Below are positions 42,911 to 52,195 of a stretch of 64,000 bases of DNA, in pieces. Made by a program: the position numbers and the translations under genes. Each line of letters opens with the position of its first letter. The first letter of the stretch is position 1. The notes under the pieces were generated by a model, which saw only the letters and a list, made by a program, of their open reading frames with translations, was not told the DNA's origin and ran no database searches. The stretch is from Deltaproteobacteria bacterium. Its GTDB lineage: Bacteria > Myxococcota_A > Polyangia > Polyangiales > Ga0077539. The stretch covers positions 186,001 to 250,000 of the forward strand of contig JAUXYJ010000105.1 of the NCBI GenBank assembly GCA_030694465.1, written 5' to 3'.

Positions 42911-44023
42911 ATGTCGCAGGTTATGAAGCTCCACCTCGAAGACGAGTCCATCATTGAGGGCCGTGCCTTTGGTGCGCGTCGCGAAGTCTCTGGTGAGGTC
43001 GTGTTTAACACCGGGATGTCCGGCTACGTTGAGACGCTGACGGACCCGAGCTATCGCGGGCAAATTCTCGTGTTGACCTACCCACTGCAGGGCAACTACG
43101 GGGTGCCCAAAGCGCGCGCTGCAGAGCCTCTCGCCGAGCTCCACGACCGATTCGAGAGTGGCAAGATCCAGGTGCAGGGGCTCGTGGTCTTGCGCCACGC
43201 GAAGAACCCCTCGCATTGGGCTTGCGCGCGCACGCTGGGGCAGTGGCTCGAGAGCGAAGGTGTGCCCGCCATTGAGGCCGTCGATACTCGCGCGCTCACT
43301 CGCAAATTGCGTGAGCGCGGTACGATGGTAGGCCACCTTGTGAGCGACAAGCGCGCGACGCTCGCCGATGCAAAATCAGCCGGTGAATCCGTGGTGATGG
43401 CCGAGGTCTGCGCCAGCGTCGCGGTGCCTGAGGTCGTCCGATATGAGGGCGGACCGATGAAGGTCTTGGTGGTCGACACGGGTGCCAAAGACTCGATCAT
43501 CCGCTCGCTCGTTGCGCGCGGTGTCTCGGTCGTGCGTGTGCCGTTTTACAAAGACCTGCGCCCCTTTGTCGCAGAGTGTGACGGTGTACTGCTCTCGAAC
43601 GGACCGGGCGACCCCAAGGACATGATGGCCACGGTCGAGCAGATCCGTAACGTGGTTTTTGCAAGCGAAAAACCAGTCTTTGGCGTCTGCATGGGCAACC
43701 AGCTCCTTGGGCTCGCGGCCGGAGGTGACACGGTCAAGCTCAAGTACGGCCACCGCTCGCAGAACCAACCGGTACAAGACCTGCTTACGCGCCGCTGCTA
43801 CGTGACCTCGCAGAACCATGGCTACGTCGTCCGCGACGACTCGCTCCCGCGCGATTGGGAGCCGTGGTTTGTCAACGTCAACGACGGATCCAACGAGGGT
43901 ATCCGTTGTCGCGCGCGACCTTGGTCGAGCGTGCAGTTTCACCCCGAGGCAGCGCCAGGCCCCGAAGACGCCGCGTTCTTGTTTGATGACTTTCTGCGAC
44001 TTGTGGGATCGACCCGCGTTTGA
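42911..44023 (+). CDS. carA: Carbamoyl-phosphate synthase small subunit CarA
   Basis: Glutamine amidotransferase subunit supplying ammonia to CarB for carbamoyl phosphate (arginine and pyrimidines). ATG 42911 has GAGGAA 6 nt upstream, giving 370 residues. Motifs are FNTGMSGYVETLTDPSYRGQ, LTYPLQGNYGVP, the nucleophile Cys260 in FGVCMGNQLLGLA and the His-Glu pair in QFHPEAAPGPEDA. The nucleophile elbow reads CMGNQ rather than CLGHQ, and the KLKYGHRSQNQP and NVNDGSNEGI segments are of the Bacteroidetes-like type as I recall it. carB follows 38 bp later. Confidence 0.95.
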   Translation: MSQVMKLHLEDESIIEGRAFGARREVSGEVVFNTGMSGYVETLTDPSYRGQILVLTYPLQGNYGVPKARAAEPLAELHDRFESGKIQVQGLVVLRHAKNPSHWACARTLGQWLESEGVPAIEAVDTRALTRKLRERGTMVGHLVSDKRATLADAKSAGESVVMAEVCASVAVPEVVRYEGGPMKVLVVDTGAKDSIIRSLVARGVSVVRVPFYKDLRPFVAECDGVLLSNGPGDPKDMMATVEQIRNVVFASEKPVFGVCMGNQLLGLAAGGDTVKLKYGHRSQNQPVQDLLTRRCYVTSQNHGYVVRDDSLPRDWEPWFVNVNDGSNEGIRCRARPWSSVQFHPEAAPGPEDAAFLFDDFLRLVGSTRV

Positions 44024-44061
44024 GCGGCAAATAGACTCACGAAAGAGATTTGGAGCCCACT

Positions 44062-47000
44062 ATGTTTGGACAATATCTCCCCAAAAAGCCGCGCCGAGTG
44101 CTTGTGCTTGGATCCGGCGCTCTCAAGATCGGCGAGGCTGGCGAGTTTGATTACAGCGGCTCGCAGGCGATCAAGGCGCTCAAAGAAGAAGGGATCTACA
44201 CGGTCCTGATTAACCCCAACATCGCGACGATCCAGACGAGCGATCAGCTTGCAGACAAGGTCTACTTTCTGCCTGTCGATCCGCACTTCGTCGAGCAGAT
44301 CATCGTGCGCGAAGAGGTTGACGCGATCACCGTGTCTTTTGGCGGCCAGACTGCGCTTAACTGCGGCGTCGCGCTCGAAGACGCTGGGGTGTTTGCGAAG
44401 TACAATGTGCGCGTCCTCGGGACGCCCATTGAGTCGGTCAAGGACACCGAAGATCGACGGCGCTTTGTCGACAGGCTCAACCAAATTGGCGTCAAGACCG
44501 CGCGTGCGCGCGCTTGTCACAGCGAAGCTGAAGTGCGTGCCGCGGTCGAGCACATTGGGCTCCCGGTGATCTTGCGCGCTGCGTACTCGCTGGGCGGCAA
44601 GGGCTCGCGTATTTGCGAGACGAACGAAGAGATCGAAGAGACGCTGCCGAAGCTGTTTGCCTCGGGCATCGCGCAGGTTCTCGTCGAAGAGTCGCTGCGT
44701 GGTTGGAAAGAGATCGAGTACGAAGTCGTCCGCGACGCGCGCGACAACTGCATCACGGTCTGCAACATGGAGAACGTCGATCCGCTTGGAATTCACACCG
44801 GCGAATCGATCGTGGTCGCACCGTCGCAGACGCTCAACAACGAGGAGTATCAGCTCCTCCGCACGATCGCGATTAAGACCATTCGGCACCTCGGCATCGT
44901 GGGCGAGTGCAACATTCAGTACGCGTTGGACCCGCACTCGACGGACTACCGAGTGATCGAGGTCAACGCGAGGCTCTCGCGTTCGTCCGCGCTCGCGTCC
45001 AAGGCGACTGGCTACCCGCTCGCGTATGTTGCAGCCAAAATTGCAGTGGGATACACGCTGCCGGATCTCCCGAATGCCATCACGCGGAGGACCAGCGCGT
45101 TCTTTGAGCCCGCGTTGGACTACGTCGTGTGCAAAGTCCCGCGCTGGGACTTGGACAAGTTTCGCAGCGTCGATCACAAGATCGGCTCGGAGATGAAGTC
45201 TGTCGGCGAGGTGATGTCGATCGGAAAGACCTTCGCTGAAGCCCTGCAAAAAGCCTTGCGAATGATCGACGTGGGGGTCGACGGTCTCGATCCGCACAAG
45301 TTCGAGTTCGAAGACCTCCGCAAAGAGATCCGTCATCCATCGCCCCGCCGCATGTTCGCGCTGTCTCGCGCGCTTCATCAAGGGATGAGCATCGAAGAGG
45401 CCCACGAACTTTCGCGTATCGATCGGTTTTTTCTCAGCGAAATCGCAGAGACTCTCGACGTCGGTCGTGATCTTGAGCGTTGTGTCGGGCGCGTCCTCGA
45501 CGGTCCCCTCCTTCGACGCGCCAAAGAGTACGGCTTCTCGGACAAGGGCATCGGGAGCCGCACGCACTTGTCTGAAGACACTGTGCGCGATCTCCGCAAG
45601 CGCAACGGGATCCGCCCTCACATTGCGCAGATCGATACGCTCGCGGCAGAGTACCCCGCCGAGACGAATTACCTGTATTTTACCTATCATTCGCAGCACG
45701 ATGACGTGCAGCCTTCGTGGCGCAAGAAGGTCCTCGTGCTCGGCTCGGGCGCTTATCGAATCGGCAGCTCTGTTGAGTTTGACTGGTGTTGCGTCAACGC
45801 CGTGCAAGCCGCGCGTGAGCTTGGGTTTGAGACCATCGTGCTCAACTACAACCCCGAGACGGTGAGCACCGATTACGACGTCAGCGACACGCTCATTTTC
45901 GATGAAATCACCGTCGAGACCGTCCTTGAGCTCTGCGAGCGTGAGCGGCCCTACGGCGTGATCGTCTCGATGGGTGGGCAGGTCCCGAACAACATCGCGA
46001 TTCGCCTCCATCGCCTGGGCGTGAAGATCCTGGGCACGAGCCCTGAGAGCATTGACCGCGCAGAAGACCGCGAGAAATTCAGCGCGCTCCTCGATGAGCT
46101 CGAGATCGATCAGCCGCGATGGACGAGCACTGGGAAGCTCGAAGACGCCGAGGCGATCGCTGAGTCGCTGGGAGGCTACCCGGTGCTTGTTCGACCGAGC
46201 TACGTGCTCTCGGGCGCCGCGATGACTGTGGCGCATGAGCGCGAGCACCTCCGTAATTACCTCACGCGCGCGGCGGATGTGTCGCCCGAGCACCCTGTGG
46301 TGATCACGAAATTCGAGCAAAATTCCAAAGAAATCGAGGTAGACGCGGTCGCGGACCAGGGTGAAATCATCCTATGGGCGCTCTCTGAACACGTCGAGAA
46401 CGCGGGCGTTCACTCGGGCGACGCGACGCTCGTGATGCCTCCGCAGAAGCTCTACATCGAGACCATCCGGCGGATTAAGAAGATCGCGCGCGATGTTGCA
46501 TCGGCCCTGCAAATTACGGGGCCATTTAACATGCAGTTTCTCGCAAAGAACAACGACGTGAAGGTGATTGAGTGCAACCTTCGCGCGTCGCGGTCGTTTC
46601 CGTTTGTGTCCAAGGTCACCGGAAACAACTTCATCCGCGAGGCGACGCGTCGCATGCTTGGCGTGAGCGGACCTGTGCAAAACCGCGCGCTCGATCTTGA
46701 CTATGTGGCTGTAAAAGCCGCGCAGTTTAGCTTCTCGCGGCTCGCCGGCGCGGACCCCACGCTCGGCGTCGAGATGGCGTCGACCGGTGAAGTCGGCTGC
46801 TTCGGCAATGATCTCAACGAGGCGCTGTTGAAGTCACTGCTCGCGACGGGCTTTAAGTTTCCGTCCAAGGGCGTGCTGCTCTCGCTTGGACCTGCCGCAG
46901 AGAAGCTTCGCTTTCTCGAGGACTCGCGGATTCTTCACCGCATTGGCCTGCGTCTGTTCGCGACGCCTGGCACGCACGAGGCGCTCGTCGAGGTGGGCTT

Positions 47001-47292
47001 GCCCATCGAGCTCGCGTACAAAAAGAGCGACGACAAGTCGCCCAGCGCGATCGAGTTTATGAACCAGGGGCTCATCGATTTGGTGATCAATATTCCACGT
47101 GAATACGACCGCGAGGGACGCCCTGACGGCTACCTTATCCGTCGTCGTGCAGTGGATCTCAACATTCCCCTGATCACCAACATGCAGCTCGCGCGCGCTG
47201 TGGTCGAAGCGATCGAAAAGTACGATCGCTCGGACCTCGAGGTGCTCGACTGGAAGAGCTATCTCTCGCGCCGCTCTGAGTCATTGGTCTGA
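44062..47292 (+). CDS. carB: Carbamoyl-phosphate synthase large subunit CarB
   Basis: Makes carbamoyl phosphate from ammonia, bicarbonate and two ATP. The start at ATG 44062 (GGAG 6 nt upstream) gives 1076 residues, the standard length for the two ATP-grasp halves plus the allosteric domain. The first half begins RRVLVLGSGALKIGEAGEF, followed by FGGQTALNCG and VIEVNARLSRSSALASKATG. The second half begins KKVLVLGSGAYRIGSSVEFD and has ECNLRASRSFPFVSK. The wording GEAGEFDYSGSQAIKALKEE and ATIQTSDQLADKVYFLPV is closer to Bacteroidetes and eukaryotic synthetases than to the E. coli type (GQACEFDYSGAQACKAL). Confidence 0.96.
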   Translation: MFGQYLPKKPRRVLVLGSGALKIGEAGEFDYSGSQAIKALKEEGIYTVLINPNIATIQTSDQLADKVYFLPVDPHFVEQIIVREEVDAITVSFGGQTALNCGVALEDAGVFAKYNVRVLGTPIESVKDTEDRRRFVDRLNQIGVKTARARACHSEAEVRAAVEHIGLPVILRAAYSLGGKGSRICETNEEIEETLPKLFASGIAQVLVEESLRGWKEIEYEVVRDARDNCITVCNMENVDPLGIHTGESIVVAPSQTLNNEEYQLLRTIAIKTIRHLGIVGECNIQYALDPHSTDYRVIEVNARLSRSSALASKATGYPLAYVAAKIAVGYTLPDLPNAITRRTSAFFEPALDYVVCKVPRWDLDKFRSVDHKIGSEMKSVGEVMSIGKTFAEALQKALRMIDVGVDGLDPHKFEFEDLRKEIRHPSPRRMFALSRALHQGMSIEEAHELSRIDRFFLSEIAETLDVGRDLERCVGRVLDGPLLRRAKEYGFSDKGIGSRTHLSEDTVRDLRKRNGIRPHIAQIDTLAAEYPAETNYLYFTYHSQHDDVQPSWRKKVLVLGSGAYRIGSSVEFDWCCVNAVQAARELGFETIVLNYNPETVSTDYDVSDTLIFDEITVETVLELCERERPYGVIVSMGGQVPNNIAIRLHRLGVKILGTSPESIDRAEDREKFSALLDELEIDQPRWTSTGKLEDAEAIAESLGGYPVLVRPSYVLSGAAMTVAHEREHLRNYLTRAADVSPEHPVVITKFEQNSKEIEVDAVADQGEIILWALSEHVENAGVHSGDATLVMPPQKLYIETIRRIKKIARDVASALQITGPFNMQFLAKNNDVKVIECNLRASRSFPFVSKVTGNNFIREATRRMLGVSGPVQNRALDLDYVAVKAAQFSFSRLAGADPTLGVEMASTGEVGCFGNDLNEALLKSLLATGFKFPSKGVLLSLGPAAEKLRFLEDSRILHRIGLRLFATPGTHEALVEVGLPIELAYKKSDDKSPSAIEFMNQGLIDLVINIPREYDREGRPDGYLIRRRAVDLNIPLITNMQLARAVVEAIEKYDRSDLEVLDWKSYLSRRSESLV

Positions 47293-47296
47293 GATT

Positions 47297-47980
47297 TCAC
47301 ACGAGGATCTTGCGGGCGACCTCGACGCGTTTCTGGGATTCGTCGTCGCTTGCGGTGATCTTTAAGGGCACCTCGAGACCGCGCTGCACGGCGGGGCGCG
47401 CTGCGATGCGTGTGAGCCAATCGCTCATATGGGTCAAGCCCGAGACATCGAGCTCAGCCCATGAGTGTGCGCGAATCCAGGGAAACGTCGCGATGTCAGC
47501 GATCGAGTACTCGTCGCCGCCGAGATACGGCACCGAAGCGAGCCTCCGCTCGACGACCTCGAACAAGCGGCGCGATTCGTTCTTGTAGCGCTCAATCGCG
47601 TAGGGAATCTTCTCGGGGGCGTAGCGCACAAACACAGAGGCCTGGCCCATCATGGGGCCCACGCCGCCCATCTGAAACATGAGCCACTGTGTGATCACCG
47701 AGCGCTCGCGCGCGGTCGTGCCGAAGAGCTTCTGAGCTTTTTCGGCGAGATAAATCAAGATCGCGCCTGACTCAAAGACCGCGAAGTCTCCGCCCTCGGC
47801 GCTGTCGTGGTCGACGATCGCGGGGATGCGCCCGTTGGGGTTAATGGCCAAGAAATCTTCTTGTTTTTGAACGCCCGATCCGAGGTCTAGGCTCTTGACT
47901 TTGTAGTCCAGTCCGAGCTCTTCGAGCGCGATCGAGACCTTGTGACCGTTGGGTGTGGCTGCGGTGTAGAGGGTGATCAT
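47297..47980 (-). CDS. Glutathione S-transferase family protein (YfcG/Ure2-like)
   Basis: A 227-residue cytosolic GST. The thioredoxin-like N-terminal domain has [21 protein letters not shown] (shown as [12 protein letters not shown]), [11 protein letters not shown] with the cis-proline, and the glutathione-binding [13 protein letters not shown]. The helical C-terminal domain contains [20 protein letters not shown], which is diagnostic for the YfcG/YghU disulfide-bond-reductase group, and [11 protein letters not shown]. It probably acts as a disulfide reductase rather than a conjugating enzyme. It converges on carB with 4 bp between stops. Confidence 0.9.
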   Translation of the reverse strand: MITLYTAATPNGHKVSIALEELGLDYKVKSLDLGSGVQKQEDFLAINPNGRIPAIVDHDSAEGGDFAVFESGAILIYLAEKAQKLFGTTARERSVITQWLMFQMGGVGPMMGQASVFVRYAPEKIPYAIERYKNESRRLFEVVERRLASVPYLGGDEYSIADIATFPWIRAHSWAELDVSGLTHMSDWLTRIAARPAVQRGLEVPLKITASDDESQKRVEVARKILV

Positions 47981-48031
47981 TGGACGCGCGAGTGTGAGAG
48001 CACTGCGTGTGATTGGCCAGTGTTCACGTGC

Positions 48032-48283
48032 TCAGTGGCAGTGTCGTAGCGCGATGAGCGCTCCGGCTAGGATCGCCACGAGCAACAGCGAAGGGCCGTA
48101 GCGGAGCATGGGAGGGCCTCCGTACTTGGGGGCAGTGCGAGCGAGCGTTTGCTCATCGAACAGGGGCGCAACGGCGTCTTCAGGGCGGAGGCAGCCGGGG
48201 TGGACGGCCCCAGAGTGTGACGGTGCGCTGTCTGCTGGGTCGAGCGAGTCACCGCAGCGAGGGCACGTGGGGAGAGGCACCAT
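48032..48283 (-). CDS. Small zinc-ribbon membrane protein
   Basis: An 83-residue protein from ATG 48283. The N-terminus has TCPRCGDSLDP, then a later HPGCLRPED, giving three Cys and a His as possible zinc ligands. The C-terminal third is one membrane helix (GPSLLLVAILAGALIALRHC). The family is unknown. It is divergent from the asparaginase gene. The coding call rests on codon bias and the sensible domain layout, as no homology is obvious. Confidence 0.5.
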   Translation of the reverse strand: MVPLPTCPRCGDSLDPADSAPSHSGAVHPGCLRPEDAVAPLFDEQTLARTAPKYGGPPMLRYGPSLLLVAILAGALIALRHCH

Positions 48284-48367
48284 GGAGCAACCATAACCCT
48301 AAGTTGTTGTGGGCCGTCGTGCCACGAAGAGGCGCAGTGGCGTGGTGCGCGTGTATGGTGCGCGAGC

Positions 48368-49366
48368 ATGCCAACCCTGCTGCTGATTCACACAGGCGGA
48401 ACGCTCATGATGCGAGGTGGAGACCCCACGCCGCTCGCGCCGGATGTCTACACGCAAGACCTGCTCACAGAGCTGCCCGTGCTGCGCAAGATCGCAGACA
48501 TCGAGACGAGAATTCTCTGCAATCTGGACTCTGCAGACATGCAGCCCCACCACTGGGTCTCGCTCGGCGCGATGGTGCACGAGGCCCTGCCGCGCTACGA
48601 CGGCGTGGTGGTGGTGCATGGCACAGACTCGATGGCGTACACCGCGAGTGCGCTTGCGTTTTTGCTGCGTGGAATCGATCGTCCCGTAGTGTTTACCGGC
48701 GCGCAGAAGCCTCTCAGGGACGTTCGCACGGACGCGCGAAGCAACCTCGTAGACGCGTGTCACCTGGCCACGATGAACATCGCGGAGGTGGGCATTGTCT
48801 TTGACTCTAAGCTCTTGCGCGGGTGCCGCGCGACGAAGCTCGACGCGTGGGGCATGAGCGCGTTTGGGTCGCCCGCTTGCGCGCCGCTGGCAGAGCTTGG
48901 ACTGGGCGTAAACCTAGGAAAACACCTGCTTGAAAAGCGTGAGCGCGAGGTCTTTGATGGACGCATTGAGCCCAAAGTGATGTCGGTGCGGACGTTTCCG
49001 GGGCTGGACCCGAAGCTGCTTCACGGAGCGCTCGAGGCCGGGGTTCGCGGCATGGTGATCGAGGGCTACGGCGCCGGAAACATCCCACACCTAGAGAACT
49101 CACTTGTTCCAGTGATTGAGCGCGCGCGAAGTCTCGATGTGCCGGTCGTGATCGTGAGCCAATGTCCACGCGGAAGTGTAGATTTGGGTCGCTACCAGGG
49201 AGGCGCCCGCGCGGCCGCTGCTGGGGCGATTTCGGCCCAAGACATGACCACCGAGGCGGCGCTCACCAAGCTCATGATCGCCCTCGGGCGAGTGAGCGAG
49301 CACGCTGGGCGTGTGCTGGTCGCGCGTGAGGCATTTGCCACGTCGTGGGCTGGCGAAATGAGCTGA
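48368..49366 (+). CDS. ansA: Type I L-asparaginase
   Basis: Hydrolyses asparagine to aspartate and ammonia. The 332-residue cytosolic-type enzyme has the first catalytic Thr in LLIHTGGTLMM, the second catalytic triad segment VVVHGTDSMAYTA, and FTGAQKPLRDVRTDARSNL. The absence of a signal peptide and the VIEGYGAGNIP motif fit the type I group. It is followed 54 bp later by an amino-acid ABC transporter operon, suggesting a role in using imported asparagine or glutamine, although that link is inference. Confidence 0.93.
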   Translation: MPTLLLIHTGGTLMMRGGDPTPLAPDVYTQDLLTELPVLRKIADIETRILCNLDSADMQPHHWVSLGAMVHEALPRYDGVVVVHGTDSMAYTASALAFLLRGIDRPVVFTGAQKPLRDVRTDARSNLVDACHLATMNIAEVGIVFDSKLLRGCRATKLDAWGMSAFGSPACAPLAELGLGVNLGKHLLEKREREVFDGRIEPKVMSVRTFPGLDPKLLHGALEAGVRGMVIEGYGAGNIPHLENSLVPVIERARSLDVPVVIVSQCPRGSVDLGRYQGGARAAAAGAISAQDMTTEAALTKLMIALGRVSEHAGRVLVAREAFATSWAGEMS

Positions 49367-49420
49367 GTGCTCTGACTTGGTGCATTGACGAGCGCAAAAT
49401 TCTGTCCTCTTGATCTGTGA

Positions 49421-50896
49421 ATGAGGCGTTCTGCGCTGTGGTTATTGGGTTGTGTGCTCGCGCTGTTTACGCTCGCGACGTGTTCGCGAAACGTGAGCGA
49501 TTTGGCAGGCGTTCGTGCACGCGGGGAGCTCCGCTGGGGAGGAGACACACAAGGTGGCGAGCCCTACGTGTTCGACGATCCGAGGCGACCGGGGCACTTG
49601 GTGGGCTTTGAGGTGGATCTCGCAGAGGCCCTGGCCAGAGAGCTCGGTGTGCGCGCGAGGTTTGTGCAGTGCGACTGGTCTACGTTGGTTCCGTCGCTGG
49701 AGCGGGGGACGTTTGACATCGCGCTCAACGGCCTCGAGGTGACCGCGTCGCGGGCGGGACAGCTGCGGTTTTCGCGGCCCTATTATCTCTTTCAGATGCG
49801 CCTGATGGCCCGCGTCGGTGACACTCGCGTGCGCGCAGACGCCGCGTCGCTCCGCGGTCTTCGCGTCGGAACGCTAGGAAATTCGCAGTCCTCCGAGTTC
49901 TTGGCGCGCAACGGTGTGCAAGCGGTCTTGTACGAAGGACAAGAAGAGCCCTACATCGATTTGCAGCGCGGGCGCATCGACGCGGTCTTGCTCGATGACA
50001 TCATCGCGACGCGCTACGGCGTGCCCAAGGCAGACCTGCGCGTGGTGGGTGATATGGGTCCTGGCTACTACGCGATCGGGATCAGACCGCGAGATGCGCA
50101 GCTCGCGGACGCGCTCGACACCGCACTTGAGAGAATCACTTCGCGTGGAGAATTGCGGCAAATTCTCTCACGATGGCAAATTGATGATCCGCGCATGGAG
50201 CGCATCACACGATGGACGGCAAGTGACCAAGCGCAGCTCGTTCAGGCGACCGAGCACGCTCACTTTGGGTGGGATCACATCAAGCTCTTTGCCGGCGGCG
50301 CGTGGGCCACGTTGGTCGTGAGCGTGCTCGCAATGCTGCTCGCGGTCCCCTTTGGGATGCTGCTCGCGATCGCGAGGCAGTACGGCCCGCGTCCGATTGC
50401 GTTCTTGGCTGCTTCGTACGTCGAGGTTGTCCGCGGGACACCTGTGCTGTTGCAGCTCTATGTGTTGTACTTCGGCCTGAGCGCGTACGTTCGACTGAGC
50501 GCCATGGCGGCCGCGGTGCTTGGGCTGGGTCTTAACTACGCAGCGTACGAAGCCGAGGTCTATCGTGCCGGATTGCAAGCAGTGCCCAAGGGTCAGACCG
50601 AGGCCGCAGTGGCGCTGGGGATGTCGCGCTTTCTCACGCTCCGGCGCGTGGTGATGCCGCAGGCATTTCGTATGGCTCTGCCCGGAGTGACCAATGACTT
50701 TATCGCGCTGCTCAAAGACAGCTCCTTGGTGTCGGTGATCACGGTGGTCGAGCTCACCAAGCGCATGCAAATTACCGCGGTCGAAGTGCGCTCATGGCTG
50801 GGGCCGGGGTTGGCCTGTGCGGGGATGTACTTCGTGCTGAGTTTTCCGTTGTCGAGGCTCTCGCGACATCTCGAAGAAAGGATGGCCCGCGGATGA
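49421..50896 (+). CDS. Polar amino-acid ABC transporter: fused substrate-binding protein and permease
   Basis: A 491-residue fusion. The N-terminus has a lipoprotein-like signal (LLGCVLALFTLATC, Cys21). It is followed by a family 3 solute-binding domain (about residues 28-255) with GFEVDLAEALARELG, LERGTFDIALNGLEVT, RFSRPYYL and DLQRGRIDAVLLDD. The permease half (about 285-490) has FFGLSAYVRL-type helices, YVEVVRGTPVLLQLYV and the EAA loop EAAVALGMSRFLTLRRVVMP that contacts the ATPase. Fusion of these domains is known in GlnP-type importers. The stop overlaps the ATPase start (ATGA). Likely substrates are glutamine, glutamate or similar. Confidence 0.93.
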   Translation: MRRSALWLLGCVLALFTLATCSRNVSDLAGVRARGELRWGGDTQGGEPYVFDDPRRPGHLVGFEVDLAEALARELGVRARFVQCDWSTLVPSLERGTFDIALNGLEVTASRAGQLRFSRPYYLFQMRLMARVGDTRVRADAASLRGLRVGTLGNSQSSEFLARNGVQAVLYEGQEEPYIDLQRGRIDAVLLDDIIATRYGVPKADLRVVGDMGPGYYAIGIRPRDAQLADALDTALERITSRGELRQILSRWQIDDPRMERITRWTASDQAQLVQATEHAHFGWDHIKLFAGGAWATLVVSVLAMLLAVPFGMLLAIARQYGPRPIAFLAASYVEVVRGTPVLLQLYVLYFGLSAYVRLSAMAAAVLGLGLNYAAYEAEVYRAGLQAVPKGQTEAAVALGMSRFLTLRRVVMPQAFRMALPGVTNDFIALLKDSSLVSVITVVELTKRMQITAVEVRSWLGPGLACAGMYFVLSFPLSRLSRHLEERMARG

Positions 50897-51666
50897 TCAC
50901 CCTCGAGAACATCACCAAGCGCTTTGGCACCAAGACGATCCTCAACGGCATCAGCGCGAGCTTTGACCGAGGCGCAATCGTCTGCCTCGTGGGCCCCTCT
51001 GGCGGCGGAAAAACCACGCTCTTGCGCTGTCTCAACGGGCTCGAATCGTTTGACGAAGGGCAGCTCCGGATTGGCGAGACCGGCCTCGTCCCGGGTGGCG
51101 AGAGACACAACCGCAGCGCGCTCAAGACCGTGCGCGCGCGGGTCGGGTTTGTCTTTCAGCAGTGGCACTTGTTTGCGCATCGGACCGCGCTTGGCAACGT
51201 GATCGAGGCGCCGATGTATGTGCAGAAGATCCCTGTTTCAGTAGCGATTTCGCAAGCAAAAGCGCTGCTCTCGAAGGTGGGCATGGACGAGCACATCGAC
51301 AAGTACCCGCACGAGCTCTCGGGCGGTCAGCAGCAGCGGGTGGCCATCGCGCGTGCGCTCGCCATGCGCCCGGATGTGTTGCTCATGGATGAGCCAACGA
51401 GCGCGCTAGATCCCGAACGCGTGCAAGACGTCGCGACGCTTTTGCGTGGACTTTCGCAAGAGGGACTGACGCTTGTGATCGTCACGCACGAGATGGGGTT
51501 TGTGCGCACGCTCGCCGACGTCGTCTGCGTATTGCACGGCGGCAATATCGTCGAGAAGGGCTCTCCCGCCGAGGTCCTGAGCGCTCCGAGCGACGCTCGC
51601 ACGAGGGCTTTTTTGGGAATGGCAGACCAAGCGCCAGTAGACGATTTGAGCGAAGATCGGTCCTGA
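50893..51666 (+). CDS. Amino-acid ABC transporter ATP-binding protein (GlnQ-like)
   Basis: A 257-residue ATPase for the fused importer, starting in the ATGA overlap at 50893. Walker A is GPSGGGKTT, the Q-loop is VFQQWHLFAH, the signature is ELSGGQQQRVAIARALAM, Walker B is VLLMDEPTSALDPE and the H-loop VIVTHEM. The combination HLFAH and MDEPTSALDPE is characteristic of polar amino-acid (PAAT) ATPases. It converges on the JAMM protein gene, with 4 bp between the stop codons. Confidence 0.95.
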   Translation: MITLENITKRFGTKTILNGISASFDRGAIVCLVGPSGGGKTTLLRCLNGLESFDEGQLRIGETGLVPGGERHNRSALKTVRARVGFVFQQWHLFAHRTALGNVIEAPMYVQKIPVSVAISQAKALLSKVGMDEHIDKYPHELSGGQQQRVAIARALAMRPDVLLMDEPTSALDPERVQDVATLLRGLSQEGLTLVIVTHEMGFVRTLADVVCVLHGGNIVEKGSPAEVLSAPSDARTRAFLGMADQAPVDDLSEDRS

Positions 51667-51670
51667 AATT

Positions 51671-52195
51671 TTACAGGGATTCTCGCACTGAGAGCGGGAC
51701 TGCTTGCCAGGCCGAGTCGATGAACGCGAAGAGCTGTCTCTCAGCGATCTTGCCCTCCATCACGCTGGTCACGAGGTAGGCGACCGGATAGGCGAGCTGG
51801 CCGTCAGGGGCCGCGGCGTCTTGGTCGGTCTGCGAGAAGTACGCGCCGCAATCGCAGTGCGAGTGGTAGATCACTTTGACGGGTTGGCCGTCACGTTCGC
51901 CCTGCTCAAACGTGCGCTGAATGAGCCTTGCGTCGATGGTGTAGTACTCGCGTGAGGTCCGCGGAAACGTCTCGGGATCGACCTTGTGGTACTTGTCCGC
52001 GAGGTTGACCGCCGCGATCGCCCGGTCAATCACCAGGGGTTGCGCGGCTGGGCCGGTGATAAATCCGCACGCTTCACTTGGATACTCGGCGAGCGATTGC
52101 GCGTCGATGGCGTCGAGTACCGCGCGATGGACGGTGAGCCCTGAGGTGAGCCACGCGTGTGTAGGTCCCTGGTCGTCTTGCATTGTAGTCACCAC
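51671..52195 (-). CDS. mec: JAMM/MPN+ metalloprotease (Mec-like, releases cysteine from sulfur carrier)
   Basis: A 174-residue JAMM-domain protein. All zinc ligands are present: Glu41 in EYPSEACGF and the exact HxHx7SxxD pattern in YHSHCDCGAYFSQTDQD (His111, His113, Ser121, Asp124). In Mycobacterium tuberculosis the homologous Mec+ cuts cysteine off the CysO C-terminus, and here the gene follows a CysM-like synthase and a CysO-like carrier. The start (GTG 52195) overlaps the end of the cysM-like gene by 7 bp, so translation is coupled. Substrate assignment is from context. Confidence 0.88.
   Translation of the reverse strand: MVTTMQDDQGPTHAWLTSGLTVHRAVLDAIDAQSLAEYPSEACGFITGPAAQPLVIDRAIAAVNLADKYHKVDPETFPRTSREYYTIDARLIQRTFEQGERDGQPVKVIYHSHCDCGAYFSQTDQDAAAPDGQLAYPVAYLVTSVMEGKIAERQLFAFIDSAWQAVPLSVRESL

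Noticed and set aside
43939-46320. Very long open frame (about 790 codons) on the minus strand opposite carB
   Set aside because: It is antisense to an unmistakable carB, composed of Arg/His/Asp-rich sequence without any family motif, as expected from the reverse frame of a high-GC gene.
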